DNA of 64,000 nucleotides from Candidatus Methanimicrococcus labiotermitis (GTDB lineage Archaea; Halobacteriota; Methanosarcinia; Methanosarcinales; Methanosarcinaceae): NCBI GenBank assembly GCA_009784005.1, contig WRCE01000006.1, positions 1 to 64,000 of the forward strand, read 5' to 3'. Shown piece by piece: positions 50,581 to 58,757 of this stretch (position 1 is its first letter; each line of letters starts with the position of its first letter). The notes under the pieces were generated by a model. It saw only the letters and a program-made list of their open reading frames with translations, ran no database searches and was not told where the DNA came from. The position numbers and the translations under genes were made by a program.

Positions 50581-52035
50581 ATGATGGAAAATAATCGTGT
50601 CGAGTTTAAACGTGAGCTGAACGACCGCTTTGAGCGATCGGTGGTTTCTTTTTTGAATTACGCCGGCGGCGGTGAAATTGTTATTGGGGTGGATGACAGC
50701 GGGGAGGTTTTTGGGGTAACGGATGCTGATTCGGTGCAGCTTAAAGTTATTGACCGAATACGCAATAATATTAAACCGCAGACCCTTGGGTTGTTTGATG
50801 TCGTTTTAGAGCAAAGGGGCGGCCGGGATGTTATTCGGGTTATTGTGTCATGTGGTCAGCAGCGGCCGTATTATATTCGCAAATACGGGATGACGGAACA
50901 AGGGTGTTTTATTCGGGTCGGGAGTTCGTCACAGCCGATGAGCGAGTCAATGATAGATGAATTGATTAATAAACGGCGAAGGGCTTCGCTTCAAGCAATG
51001 GACTCGCCGTCTCGGAATTTAACGTTTAAACAGCTTCGCATTCATTATGATGAAAAGAATTTCGAGGCAACGGAACAATTTATCGAAAGTCTTGATTTAA
51101 AGAAAAGTGATGGCGGATTCAACTATGCCGCTTATCTGCTGGCGGACACAAACGGGATGTCGGTACAGGTTGCGGTGTACGCGGGAACAGATAAGGTCGA
51201 TTTGAGTGAATTGCGCGAGTATGGGAATCGCTGTCTGGTGACAGCGACAAAGGGTATTCTTGATCGGCTTGATTCTGAGAACAGGACGTATGCCAAAATC
51301 ACATCGATCAGGCGTCTTGAAAAAGAGCGCGTGAACTCCATCGCTTTGCGCGAAGCGGTGATAAACGCAGTGGTTCATAATGATTATACAATGGGGAATC
51401 CGCTCGTTGAGATTTTTTCTGACAGAATCGTTGTTACGTCGTGCGGTGGATTGGTTGAAGGGTTGACCGAAGAGGACTTTTTCAAGTGCCGTTCAATGCC
51501 GCGCAATCGTGAGTTGATGCGTGTTTTTAGAGATATAGAGTTGGTTGAGCAAATCGGGTCAGGAATGAGCAAGATTTTGAAAGTTTATGATCGGTCGATT
51601 TTTGAGCTGACGCCGAGTTTTACGGTTGTGACATTTCCGTTTGAGAAGGGTTTCATTTTGGAGGGTGAGACAAATTCCGGCGGAAATGACAGGGTGTATG
51701 AGAAAAACGATGATCGGGTATATGGTGAAACGAACGGTAAGATGAATGGTGAGATTGCCGGATCGAAAAATGACAAGATAAATCGTGAAAACGGTGGGAA
51801 ATGTCAGAAAAATGACAAGATAAATCGGAAAGGTGATAAGCGAAGCCGGAAAAATGACGAGATAATCATTACGCTCACAATCATGAAAGAAGATCCCGAT
51901 GTCACGATTCCAAGACTTTCCGATTTGACGGGCAAATCGGAAAGTACGATTTCCCGTGAGATCAAAACGGCAAAGAACGCAGGGCTTTTGAGACGCAAAG
52001 GGGCGAGGAAAAACGGGCGATGGGTTGTTGAATAA
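50581..52035 (+). CDS. AlbA_2 (Schlafen-like) ATP-binding transcriptional regulator
   Basis: A 484-residue protein. The N-terminal AlbA_2 domain (about 1-125) has VEFKRELNDRFERSVVSFLN and IVIGVDDSGEVFGV. The central GHKL-like HATPase part contains REAVINAVVHNDYT and VEQIGSGMSKI. Both are diagnostic for this regulator family. Residues about 360-430 are a linker with three NDKIN-type repeats coded by the same word as the upstream array. The C-terminal winged helix (about 430-484) has DVTIPRLSDLTGKSESTISR. Possibly autoregulated or defence-related. The target is unknown. Confidence 0.85.
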   Translation: MMENNRVEFKRELNDRFERSVVSFLNYAGGGEIVIGVDDSGEVFGVTDADSVQLKVIDRIRNNIKPQTLGLFDVVLEQRGGRDVIRVIVSCGQQRPYYIRKYGMTEQGCFIRVGSSSQPMSESMIDELINKRRRASLQAMDSPSRNLTFKQLRIHYDEKNFEATEQFIESLDLKKSDGGFNYAAYLLADTNGMSVQVAVYAGTDKVDLSELREYGNRCLVTATKGILDRLDSENRTYAKITSIRRLEKERVNSIALREAVINAVVHNDYTMGNPLVEIFSDRIVVTSCGGLVEGLTEEDFFKCRSMPRNRELMRVFRDIELVEQIGSGMSKILKVYDRSIFELTPSFTVVTFPFEKGFILEGETNSGGNDRVYEKNDDRVYGETNGKMNGEIAGSKNDKINRENGGKCQKNDKINRKGDKRSRKNDEIIITLTIMKEDPDVTIPRLSDLTGKSESTISREIKTAKNAGLLRRKGARKNGRWVVE

Positions 52036-52152
52036 GAGGCAGTGAAATAACTGCCTTCTAAAAACGAAATCTTCTGTTTTTCCGTTTTGTTTCCTTCTGT
52101 TTCGTTTCCTTCCGTTTTCTTTTTATTCAGGTTATCCGTTTAATCAGCTGTT

Positions 52153-52377
52153 ATGGCTAAACATTGGTTTCCCGTCTTTTCGGTGGCGAAATGCGTTCAA
52201 TGCGGCGTATGTGTCTCTTCCTGCCCCGAGAGCCTTTTGAATTTCGCTGATGCGTCTCCCGTCCTTTTGGATGAAGAGCTTTGCCGCCCGAATTGTTTTG
52301 AATGCGTCAAGGCGTGTGAGCGCGGCGCGGTCGGGATTTTGAGACCGGCGAAGCCTTGTGACTGCTGCTCTTTTTGA
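52153..52377 (+). CDS. Ferredoxin-like 4Fe-4S protein
   Basis: A 74-residue protein. CVQCGVCVSSCPE (CxxCxxCxxxCP) binds one 4Fe-4S cluster. The second set, CRPNCFECVKACERGAV, is a variant with Cys-x3-Cys-x2-Cys-x3-Cys, and CDCCSF is at the end. Small electron carrier or maturation protein. No clear ribosome site. It lies between the regulator and lipoprotein genes on the same strand. Confidence 0.85.
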   Translation: MAKHWFPVFSVAKCVQCGVCVSSCPESLLNFADASPVLLDEELCRPNCFECVKACERGAVGILRPAKPCDCCSF

Positions 52378-52554
52378 TTGGTTTTTATTGGGTTTATTGC
52401 GTTTGATTGCGTTTGCTTTCTTTTGATTGCGTTTGATTGCTATTGATTTATTTTTGATTTATTTTCTATTTGATTTTTATATTGCTTTCGGTATCGGGAA
52501 ACCCTTTCAAATATCTTTTATAGATAAACTTCATTCTTCGACTTGGGGATATAT

Positions 52555-53187
52555 ATGAAAAAAATCATTTTCGTTTTACTTCTGATTCTTATTGCCGCCG
52601 TTGTCGGCGCCGCCGGTTGTTTGAACGGCGGTCAAGATGCGGACGCTGACAATTCAACAAACGATACGGTTGAGCTGCCGCCGGAACCTGAACCCGAGAA
52701 ACCTGCCGGGCCTTCGTCAGGCGCTGACATTATTACGTCGTTCACTTCCACCGTTGTGGCAGTCAACCCGCTTCCTGAAGGATTTACGCATATCGCGACG
52801 CGAACCGTTCTTTCTCACGGGCAGGGTATCGGCATCCAAGACGCGCTGAACGGTTACAGAAATATGCTGACTTATGACAATTCAAACGTTTATCTCAGCG
52901 TTTACAGGTGCGTTCCGCCAAACACGGCAGACAAACAGATTCAGGTCATGATTGCGTCTCACCAAGACAAATACGGCAACGACAGCAAGGTTACAACAGT
53001 CACCATCAACGGCCATGACGCCGTTTTGCTTGAAACAACCGTTATGGACACGCCTCAGGAAGGGCGATACATCTTGGTTTGGTCAAACTGGTCGGGCGAC
53101 GAATATGAAAACAGTTATTTGGTCGTCGTAAACGGTCAAGTCAATTATTCGGTCATTCAAATGCTCGCGCAAGCTTCCAATCTTTAA
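52555..53187 (+). CDS. Lipoprotein, paralog of the 49125 gene
   Basis: A 210-residue exported protein. Lipobox VVGAAGC (Cys22) precedes an Asp/Asn/Pro/Glu linker. The domain repeats the blocks of its paralog: VNPLPEGFTHIATRTV, GIGIQDALNGYRNMLTYDNS, VYLSVYRC, INGHDAVLLET and YLVVVNGQVNYSVIQMLAQAS. ATG 52555 is used. The frame extends four codons upstream. A terminator follows at 53238. Confidence 0.8.
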   Translation: MKKIIFVLLLILIAAVVGAAGCLNGGQDADADNSTNDTVELPPEPEPEKPAGPSSGADIITSFTSTVVAVNPLPEGFTHIATRTVLSHGQGIGIQDALNGYRNMLTYDNSNVYLSVYRCVPPNTADKQIQVMIASHQDKYGNDSKVTTVTINGHDAVLLETTVMDTPQEGRYILVWSNWSGDEYENSYLVVVNGQVNYSVIQMLAQASNL

Positions 53188-53237
53188 TGCCGGCTCAAAA
53201 ATCTAAGTCCTTTTCTAATCTTTAAGCCGGTCAGAGC

Positions 53238-53264
53238 GGCCGGCTCAAGCCGGCCGGCTTTTTG
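53238..53264 (+). terminator. Terminator after the second lipoprotein gene
   Basis: GGCCGGCT-CA-AGCCGGCC followed by GGC and five T. Confidence 0.75.
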
Positions 53265-53349
53265 TGAAGCCGTCAAAACAGTTCAATTTTTTTTCTTAAT
53301 TTTTCAATTAACCGTTCAGATAAAAAACAAACAAAAAACATACAACCAC

Positions 53350-53402
53350 CTCCATTTTCGGATTTGGGCGATGCGAAGCAGCGCACAAATACGAAAATGG
53401 AG
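53350..53402 (+). repeat. 53-bp palindromic element, copy 1
   Basis: The arms CTCCATTTTCG and CGAAAATGGAG enclose GGATTTGGGCGATGC-GAA-GCAGCGCACAAAT, itself nearly self-complementary, so the whole folds into one long hairpin with GCGAAGC at the tip. Flanked by cataCAACCAC on the left and tttctgctaaaaat on the right, as in other copies. Confidence 0.88.
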
Positions 53403-53599
53403 CTTTCTGCTAAAAATAAAGAGAAATTATACAGCATTTATTGTTTTTTATTGCTTTTTTTATTGTTTTTGCTGCTTCTGCTGTGTTGTGTCTTTCAATA
53501 GCGGGTCGGTTTTTCTTTGGGTATCGAAAAGGCGTGATTCTCTTCTCTTTTCAATCAATACTTTTTAATACCACAATGTCTATTCTACTGCATCCGACT

Positions 53600-53719
53600 G
53601 CCCGGATAGCCTAGTCGGTTGGGGCGCCAGACTCATAGGGAAAAAAATGAAGGCGTCTTCTGGGATTTCAAAATTCCTGAGACATCTGGAGGTCGCGTGT
53701 TCGAGTCACGCTCCGGGCA
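53600..53719 (+). tRNA. tRNA-Met (CAT), elongator type, with a 46-nt intron
   Basis: Acceptor GCCCGGA (53600-53606) pairs with TCCGGGC (53712-53718), discriminator A. The anticodon stem CCAGA pairs with TCTGG (53685-53689). The loop CTCATA gives anticodon CAT, and the intron at 53638-53683 starts after position 37. The T arm is GCGTG-TTCGAGT-CACGC. A tRNA-Ile with modified CAT cannot be fully excluded, but an intron at this site is typical of elongator tRNA-Met. The hairpin TCGGTAGTC..GACTACCGA (53726-53756) follows. Confidence 0.88.
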
Positions 53720-53851
53720 TCGTAATCGGTAGTCAGGTCATAGACCCGACTACCGATAAAACCTCGCTTTTCATTTTCTCTTTTCTTGTTTTTCTCTTTG
53801 TTTTTATCTTGGTTTTTCTCTTGTTTTTTTCTGCAAAAAATATACAACCAC

Positions 53852-53904
53852 CTCCATTTTTGGATTTGGGCGATGCGAAGCAGCGCACAAATACGAAAAT
53901 GGAG
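53852..53904 (+). repeat. 53-bp palindromic element, copy 2
   Basis: Same sequence and orientation as copy 1 with one or two changes (tttttgg for tttcgg). It forms an inverted pair with copy 3, 257 bases away. Confidence 0.88.
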
Positions 53905-53949
53905 ATTACTGCAAAAAAATAAAGAGAAAAAATATACGACATTTATTTC

Positions 53950-54115
53950 TTGTTTTTTTTCTTGTTTTGTTTCTTTCCATCTTGCTTTTTTCTTGTTTTG
54001 TTTCTTTCCATCTTGCTTTTTTCTTGTTTTGTTTCTTTCCATCTTGCTTTTTTCTTGTTTTGTTTCTTTCCATCTTGCTTTTTTCTTGTTTTGTTTCTTT
54101 CCATTTTGCTTTTTT
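53950..54115. repeat. 31-bp tandem array (cttgttttgtttctttccatc + ttgctttttt)
   Basis: Five to six near-identical 31-bp units lie between palindrome copies 2 and 3. Confidence 0.92.
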
Positions 54116-54161
54116 CAAAAAAATTACTGTTTGTTTTTTTCATTTTATTTTTAGCAGAAAT

Positions 54162-54214
54162 CTCCATTTTCGGATTTGTGCTCTGCTTCGCATCGCCCAA
54201 CTCCGAAAAAGGAG
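54162..54214 (-). repeat. 53-bp palindromic element, copy 3 (inverted)
   Basis: Reverse orientation relative to copies 1, 2 and 4, judged from the flanks (gcagaaat before, gtggttatg after). Confidence 0.88.
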
Positions 54215-54224
54215 GTGGTTATGT

Positions 54225-54345
54225 ATTTTTTGTTTGTTTTTATCTGCTCTGCTTTATGTTTTTTGTTTGTTTTCATCTGCTCGGTTTTATGTCCTTTGTT
54301 TGTTTTTATCTGCTCGGCTTTATGTTTTTTGTTGGTTCTTTATTG
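54225..54345. repeat. tttgttttcatctgctcggtttatg array
   Basis: Four units of about 33 bp, followed by a short cactgctct array (54374-54420). No gene. polB begins about 110 bases later. Confidence 0.85.
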
Positions 54346-54533
54346 GGGTTTAATTGGTTTTTTATTGATATCCACCTCTCACTGCTCTCACTGCTCTCAC
54401 TGCTCTCACTTCTCTCACTGAACGTAAAAATGAAAACGCCATACTTTGTGGCTGTATTATCATTGTGTGCGTTTACGTCTCTTTTTTTTCAATCCAAAAA
54501 GGATATATCAAATTAAACAAGTCTATATCCGAT

Positions 54534-57500
54534 ATGATTTTTCAAATTCTTGATGCGGACTACAAACTCATCGGCGAAGACGAACCGGTGATTCGGCTTT
54601 TTGGGAGGAGCGATGACGGTAAAAGCGTATGCTGTCTTGTGCCGGGCTTTGAGCCGTTCTTTTACGCGAAAAGCACTGACCCCGCAGGGACGACAAAACA
54701 GCTGCTTGACACATTCCCGCAAATTGTTCGCGTCGATACTGTTTCAAGATATGCGCCGTCAGGGTATCAGACGACAATGACTGATTATCTTAAAATAATT
54801 GTCAAGGCGCCCAAAAACGTTCCCGAAATTCGCGATGACGTGGCAAGGCTGCCGGGCGTTGTTCATCTGTATGAAAGCGACATTCTTTTCAGGAATCGCT
54901 TTTTGGTTGACATGGATATTGGCGGGTTTCAGTGGGTGGAAGCAGTCGAAAATCCTGCTCTCGTTAAGGATAATGTAAAGGAACGTCTCCTGTCGGAAAT
55001 GGCGATAAAGGCAGACATTATCATCTGCGCCAAAGAAGTAAAGCCGGCAGAACGGATTTCCAATGCTTCAATGCGCTACCTCTCTTTTGACATTGAGTGT
55101 TTGCCCGACCGCGGCAACATGCCGTCGCCCGACAAATCGCCGGTTGTTTTGGTCAGTTTCGCGTTTGAGCCGGCATGGGAAGGCAAAAAGACAGTGGTTT
55201 ATGTCGGCAAACCAAAGCCGGAAGGGTTTGACGCTTCAGTTGCCAATACAGGTGCCGCCAATGCATGTGCCGCCAATGCAGGTGCCGCCAATGCAGGTGC
55301 CGCCAATGTCGGTGCCGCCAATGCAGGTGCCGCCAATGCAGGTGCCGCCAATGTCGGTGCCGCCAATGCAGGTGCTGCCAATGCGGGTGTTGTCGATTCT
55401 TCCGACACTGAAAACGCGACAATTTGGCTCGAAAATGAAAAAGAGCTCCTGACAAAAACATTTGAAGTCATCAACCAATACGACCCCGATTTCATTACCG
55501 GTTACAATATTTCCGATTTCGACATTCCTTACCTTCTTGAACGCGTCGCCGCTTTGAAAAAGAGGGGGACGAATATTCGCGCCGTCATCACAAGGGACGG
55601 CAGTTCGGTTTATTCGCGCAAATTCGGGCTGACGGTTAAAACAGAGGTGACGGGGCGCATTATCGCTGACGCGCTGCCTCTGGTTCGGCGCAATTTCAGC
55701 CTGAAGCAGTATACGTTGCGCAATGCGGCAAAGGAGTTGCTGGGGCGCGAAAAGCTGGATGTGCCGGTCATGGAGATGGAAGCTTACTGGCATGATTCCG
55801 GTGAGAAATTGGCGCGGTTTATCAATTATTCACGGCGCGACTCGGAATTGGCAATCGGATTGCTGCTACAACTGAAGATGCTTGATAAATACATCGCGCT
55901 GTCACGCATTACCAATTCCGTCATTCAAGAGGTTTTAGACGGCGGGCAAACGTCAATGGTTGAGCAGGTGATGCTGAAAGAATACGGGCGCCATCAGCGC
56001 GTCATGCCGATAAAGCCCGACGGCGAAGCATACGAAGACCGTGACAGCGAAGATGAATTAAAGGGCGGCGCCGTTCTCGACCCCGTTCGCGGGCTTCACG
56101 AAAACGTTATCATCCTCGACTACAAGTCACTTTATCCGACCATCATGATGGCGCACAACCTGTGCTATACAACACTTATCGGCAGCATGAACGAATTAGC
56201 GGCGCTCGGTTTGAAAGAGTCCGATGTCGAAGTCACGCCGACCGGCGGCATTTTCGTTAAAAACAGTGTCGTCAAAGGAATCGTCCCCTCCATCTTAGAA
56301 GACCTTCTCAATCGGCGCATGCTGACGAAAAAACAGATGAAACAGACAACGGATGAGCAAGAGATATTGGCGCTTGACGCAACGCAAATGGCATTAAAAA
56401 TCTTGTTAAACAGCTATTACGGCTACACAGGCTACGCCCGCGCCCGCCTCTACAGCATGGAAATGGCAAGCTCTGTCACAAGCATCGGCCGCGAAAACAT
56501 CCTCAACACCGAAAAAATCATCACAGAAGACATCGGCAAAATCTACCTTTACGAAAACAAAGCGTGGCTTGAATCCGAAATCAAAGACGAGTTCAAATCC
56601 AAAAACATGACAGTTGAATCCGACTTCAACACCGGAACCATTTCAGACTTGGACAGCGCCGTCATTTCAAAAACCGTGAGAATCATCCGCCTGTCCGTCG
56701 TCTACGGCGACACCGACAGCGTTTTCATGCATTGCGCGCCCGATTCCGATGAAAAAGAATTCCGCCCTGAAGAATTCACACCCGATGACGCCGCGCTTGT
56801 CGGCTCCAAAGCCGCCTCAATCGTCACCGCCTCCCTCCCGCCGCCAATGGAATTGGAGTTTGAGGCCGTCGCCCGCCGCGCCGTCTTGATCGCAAAAAAA
56901 CGATATGCGCAATGGCTGTTTGAACGCAGCGGCACAGGCTGGACGAACAAAATCAAAGTCAAAGGCATGGAAACCGTTCGCCGCGACTGGTGTGAACTGA
57001 CATCGGAAACGCTCACTCGCGTTTTGGAACTCGTGTTAATGGAGGGTGACGTCGAAGAGGCCGTCAAGCACGTCCGCTCCGTCACAGGCAGCCTCCGCTC
57101 TCTGAATCTGAAAGGAAATCCCGAATTTATCAACAAACTGATTCTGACCAAAAATTATTCCAAAAAAACAGACAACTATAAAAACAAACAACCGCACCTG
57201 ACCGTTGTCGAAAAAATAAAACAGCGCACCGGCATCTCAACCCCCATCGGCACCCGCGTCCCGTTCGTCATCATCTCCGGCAAAGGCCTCTTCGTCGAGC
57301 GCGCCGAAGACCCCGACCACGTCTTAAAACACAACATCCCGATCGACACCGAATACTACATCATGAAACAAATCCTCCCCCCCGTTGAGCGCATTTTGGA
57401 AGTCTTTAACATCGACGGCGGTTCTTTGGATAAGTATCAGCAAAAAGGATTATTCGATTTCGGCGATGCTGAGGTGGTGCCAAAGGCAGATAAGGGCGGC

Positions 57501-58097
57501 ATGGCAGGCAATGGCAACATGGCAGGCAATACCGGCAATGGAGGCAATACCGACAAAGCCGGCAATATCGACAAGGGCGGCAAGGGGGCAGTTCTGTCTC
57601 TCAAAAATCAGGCGGCCGTTTCATATGGCGGCGGATTTGAAGACACGGGTCCTTCCAAGGCGCCTGTTTACAAAGAAGAGACGGCCGGCAACGGCCCCGC
57701 CGGCGCCGATGAGCCGTTTTCCTTTTCCTCTGAGGAATTTGAGGATATGGGAGTTGAACAGGACAATTCTAATGACAAGGGAAAGCCGCCCGCGCTCGCG
57801 CCCACGTCCGACGTAACGCCCGCGCCCACGCCCGCGCCCACGCCCGACGTAACACCCGCGCCCACACCCGACGTAACGCCCACGCCCGACATAACGCCCT
57901 CGCTCACGCCCGACGTAACGCCCGCGCCCACACCCGACGTAACGCCCGCGACGGATAAAAAAGAAGAAGCCGACATTCAAGAGACTGCCGATATTCAAGA
58001 GGCCGCCGATGTCACAAAGAAGCCGCCCAAACCACCCGAATCAAGTCATGGAGCCGGCGGAAAAAAGAAACCTCAAAGATCTTTATCGGATTTTTGA
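54534..58097 (+). CDS. polB: Family-B DNA polymerase with long C-terminal tail
   Basis: The replicative or repair PolB. The 1187-residue chain has Exo I FDIECLP (Asp186), Exo II YNISDFD (324), Exo III YSRRDSELA, polymerase motif A DYKSLYPTIM (529), motif B KILLNSYYGYTG (622) and motif C YGDTDS (724). Start ATG 54534 gives MIFQILDADY, the usual beginning. The frame upstream is repeat. Two low-complexity inserts occur. The first, at about 237-286, is a GAANA repeat from a 15-bp unit. The second is a tail of about 200 residues after 980, Gly/Asn-rich then Thr-Pro-Asp-Val repeats. The last seven residues, QRSLSDF, fit the PCNA-binding motif QxxLxxF. Confidence 0.95.
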   Translation: MIFQILDADYKLIGEDEPVIRLFGRSDDGKSVCCLVPGFEPFFYAKSTDPAGTTKQLLDTFPQIVRVDTVSRYAPSGYQTTMTDYLKIIVKAPKNVPEIRDDVARLPGVVHLYESDILFRNRFLVDMDIGGFQWVEAVENPALVKDNVKERLLSEMAIKADIIICAKEVKPAERISNASMRYLSFDIECLPDRGNMPSPDKSPVVLVSFAFEPAWEGKKTVVYVGKPKPEGFDASVANTGAANACAANAGAANAGAANVGAANAGAANAGAANVGAANAGAANAGVVDSSDTENATIWLENEKELLTKTFEVINQYDPDFITGYNISDFDIPYLLERVAALKKRGTNIRAVITRDGSSVYSRKFGLTVKTEVTGRIIADALPLVRRNFSLKQYTLRNAAKELLGREKLDVPVMEMEAYWHDSGEKLARFINYSRRDSELAIGLLLQLKMLDKYIALSRITNSVIQEVLDGGQTSMVEQVMLKEYGRHQRVMPIKPDGEAYEDRDSEDELKGGAVLDPVRGLHENVIILDYKSLYPTIMMAHNLCYTTLIGSMNELAALGLKESDVEVTPTGGIFVKNSVVKGIVPSILEDLLNRRMLTKKQMKQTTDEQEILALDATQMALKILLNSYYGYTGYARARLYSMEMASSVTSIGRENILNTEKIITEDIGKIYLYENKAWLESEIKDEFKSKNMTVESDFNTGTISDLDSAVISKTVRIIRLSVVYGDTDSVFMHCAPDSDEKEFRPEEFTPDDAALVGSKAASIVTASLPPPMELEFEAVARRAVLIAKKRYAQWLFERSGTGWTNKIKVKGMETVRRDWCELTSETLTRVLELVLMEGDVEEAVKHVRSVTGSLRSLNLKGNPEFINKLILTKNYSKKTDNYKNKQPHLTVVEKIKQRTGISTPIGTRVPFVIISGKGLFVERAEDPDHVLKHNIPIDTEYYIMKQILPPVERILEVFNIDGGSLDKYQQKGLFDFGDAEVVPKADKGGMAGNGNMAGNTGNGGNTDKAGNIDKGGKGAVLSLKNQAAVSYGGGFEDTGPSKAPVYKEETAGNGPAGADEPFSFSSEEFEDMGVEQDNSNDKGKPPALAPTSDVTPAPTPAPTPDVTPAPTPDVTPTPDITPSLTPDVTPAPTPDVTPATDKKEEADIQETADIQEAADVTKKPPKPPESSHGAGGKKKPQRSLSDF

Positions 58098-58162
58098 TTC
58101 TCTTTTTTTTTGATTTTTTAGATATTCTTCCGGATTAAAACAAGCAAAAAACATATAACCAC

Positions 58163-58215
58163 CTCCATTTTCGGAGTTGGGCGATGCGAAGCAGAGCACA
58201 AATCCGAAAATGGAG
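58163..58215 (+). repeat. 53-bp palindromic element, copy 4
   Basis: Same orientation as copies 1 and 2. Pairs with copy 5 in inverted orientation, 146 bases away. Confidence 0.88.
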
Positions 58216-58361
58216 ATTTCTGCCAAAAATAAAATGAAAAATAAAAAATCAATAAAAAGCTATCAAGCAAATTAAAACGATCAGATAAAAAGAAACAAAA
58301 CGAAATGAAAAGAAACTAAACAAAATGCCGTATATTATTTCTCTTTATTTTTTGCAGTAAT

Positions 58362-58414
58362 CTCCATTTTCGTATTTGTGCGCTGCTTCGCATCGCCCAA
58401 ATCCAAAAATGGAG
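58362..58414 (-). repeat. 53-bp palindromic element, copy 5 (inverted)
   Basis: Inverted relative to copy 4. Flanks ttgcagtaat and gtggttgtat match those of copy 3. Confidence 0.88.
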
Positions 58415-58429
58415 GTGGTTGTATGTTTT

Positions 58430-58690
58430 TTGTTTTTTTAGCTGCTCGGTTTATGTTTTTTGTTTGTTTTTTATCTGCTCGGCTTATGTTTTTTGTTTGT
58501 TTTTTATCTGCTCGGCTTATGTTTTTTGTTTGTTTTTTATCTGCTCGGCTATATGTTTTTGTTTTTTTTTATCTGTTCGGCTTATGTTTTTTTGCTCTTC
58601 TTCTCTTTTTTTGCTCTTCTTCTCTTTTTTTGCTCTTCTTCTCTTTTTTTGCTCTTCTTCTCTTTTTTTTGCTCTTCTCCTCATATTTTT
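58430..58690. repeat. T-rich tandem arrays upstream of pyrC
   Basis: Four units of about 33 bp (tttgttttttatctgctcggcttatg) and then five of ttgctcttcttctctttt. The first unit resembles the array at 54225, also next to an inverted palindrome copy, so the palindrome and array may have been copied together. The rest of 58098-58757 has no gene. Confidence 0.88.
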
Positions 58691-58757
58691 CGTTTTTCAT
58701 TTTTTTCCTTTTTGAGCGTGGTGACATTTATTTATTTTGCAAATCATATGATGAGTT

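Noticed and set aside
53943-54200. Lys/Glu-rich repeat protein on the minus strand
   Set aside because: It is the translation of the 31-bp T-rich array and overlaps a palindromic element. No start signal.
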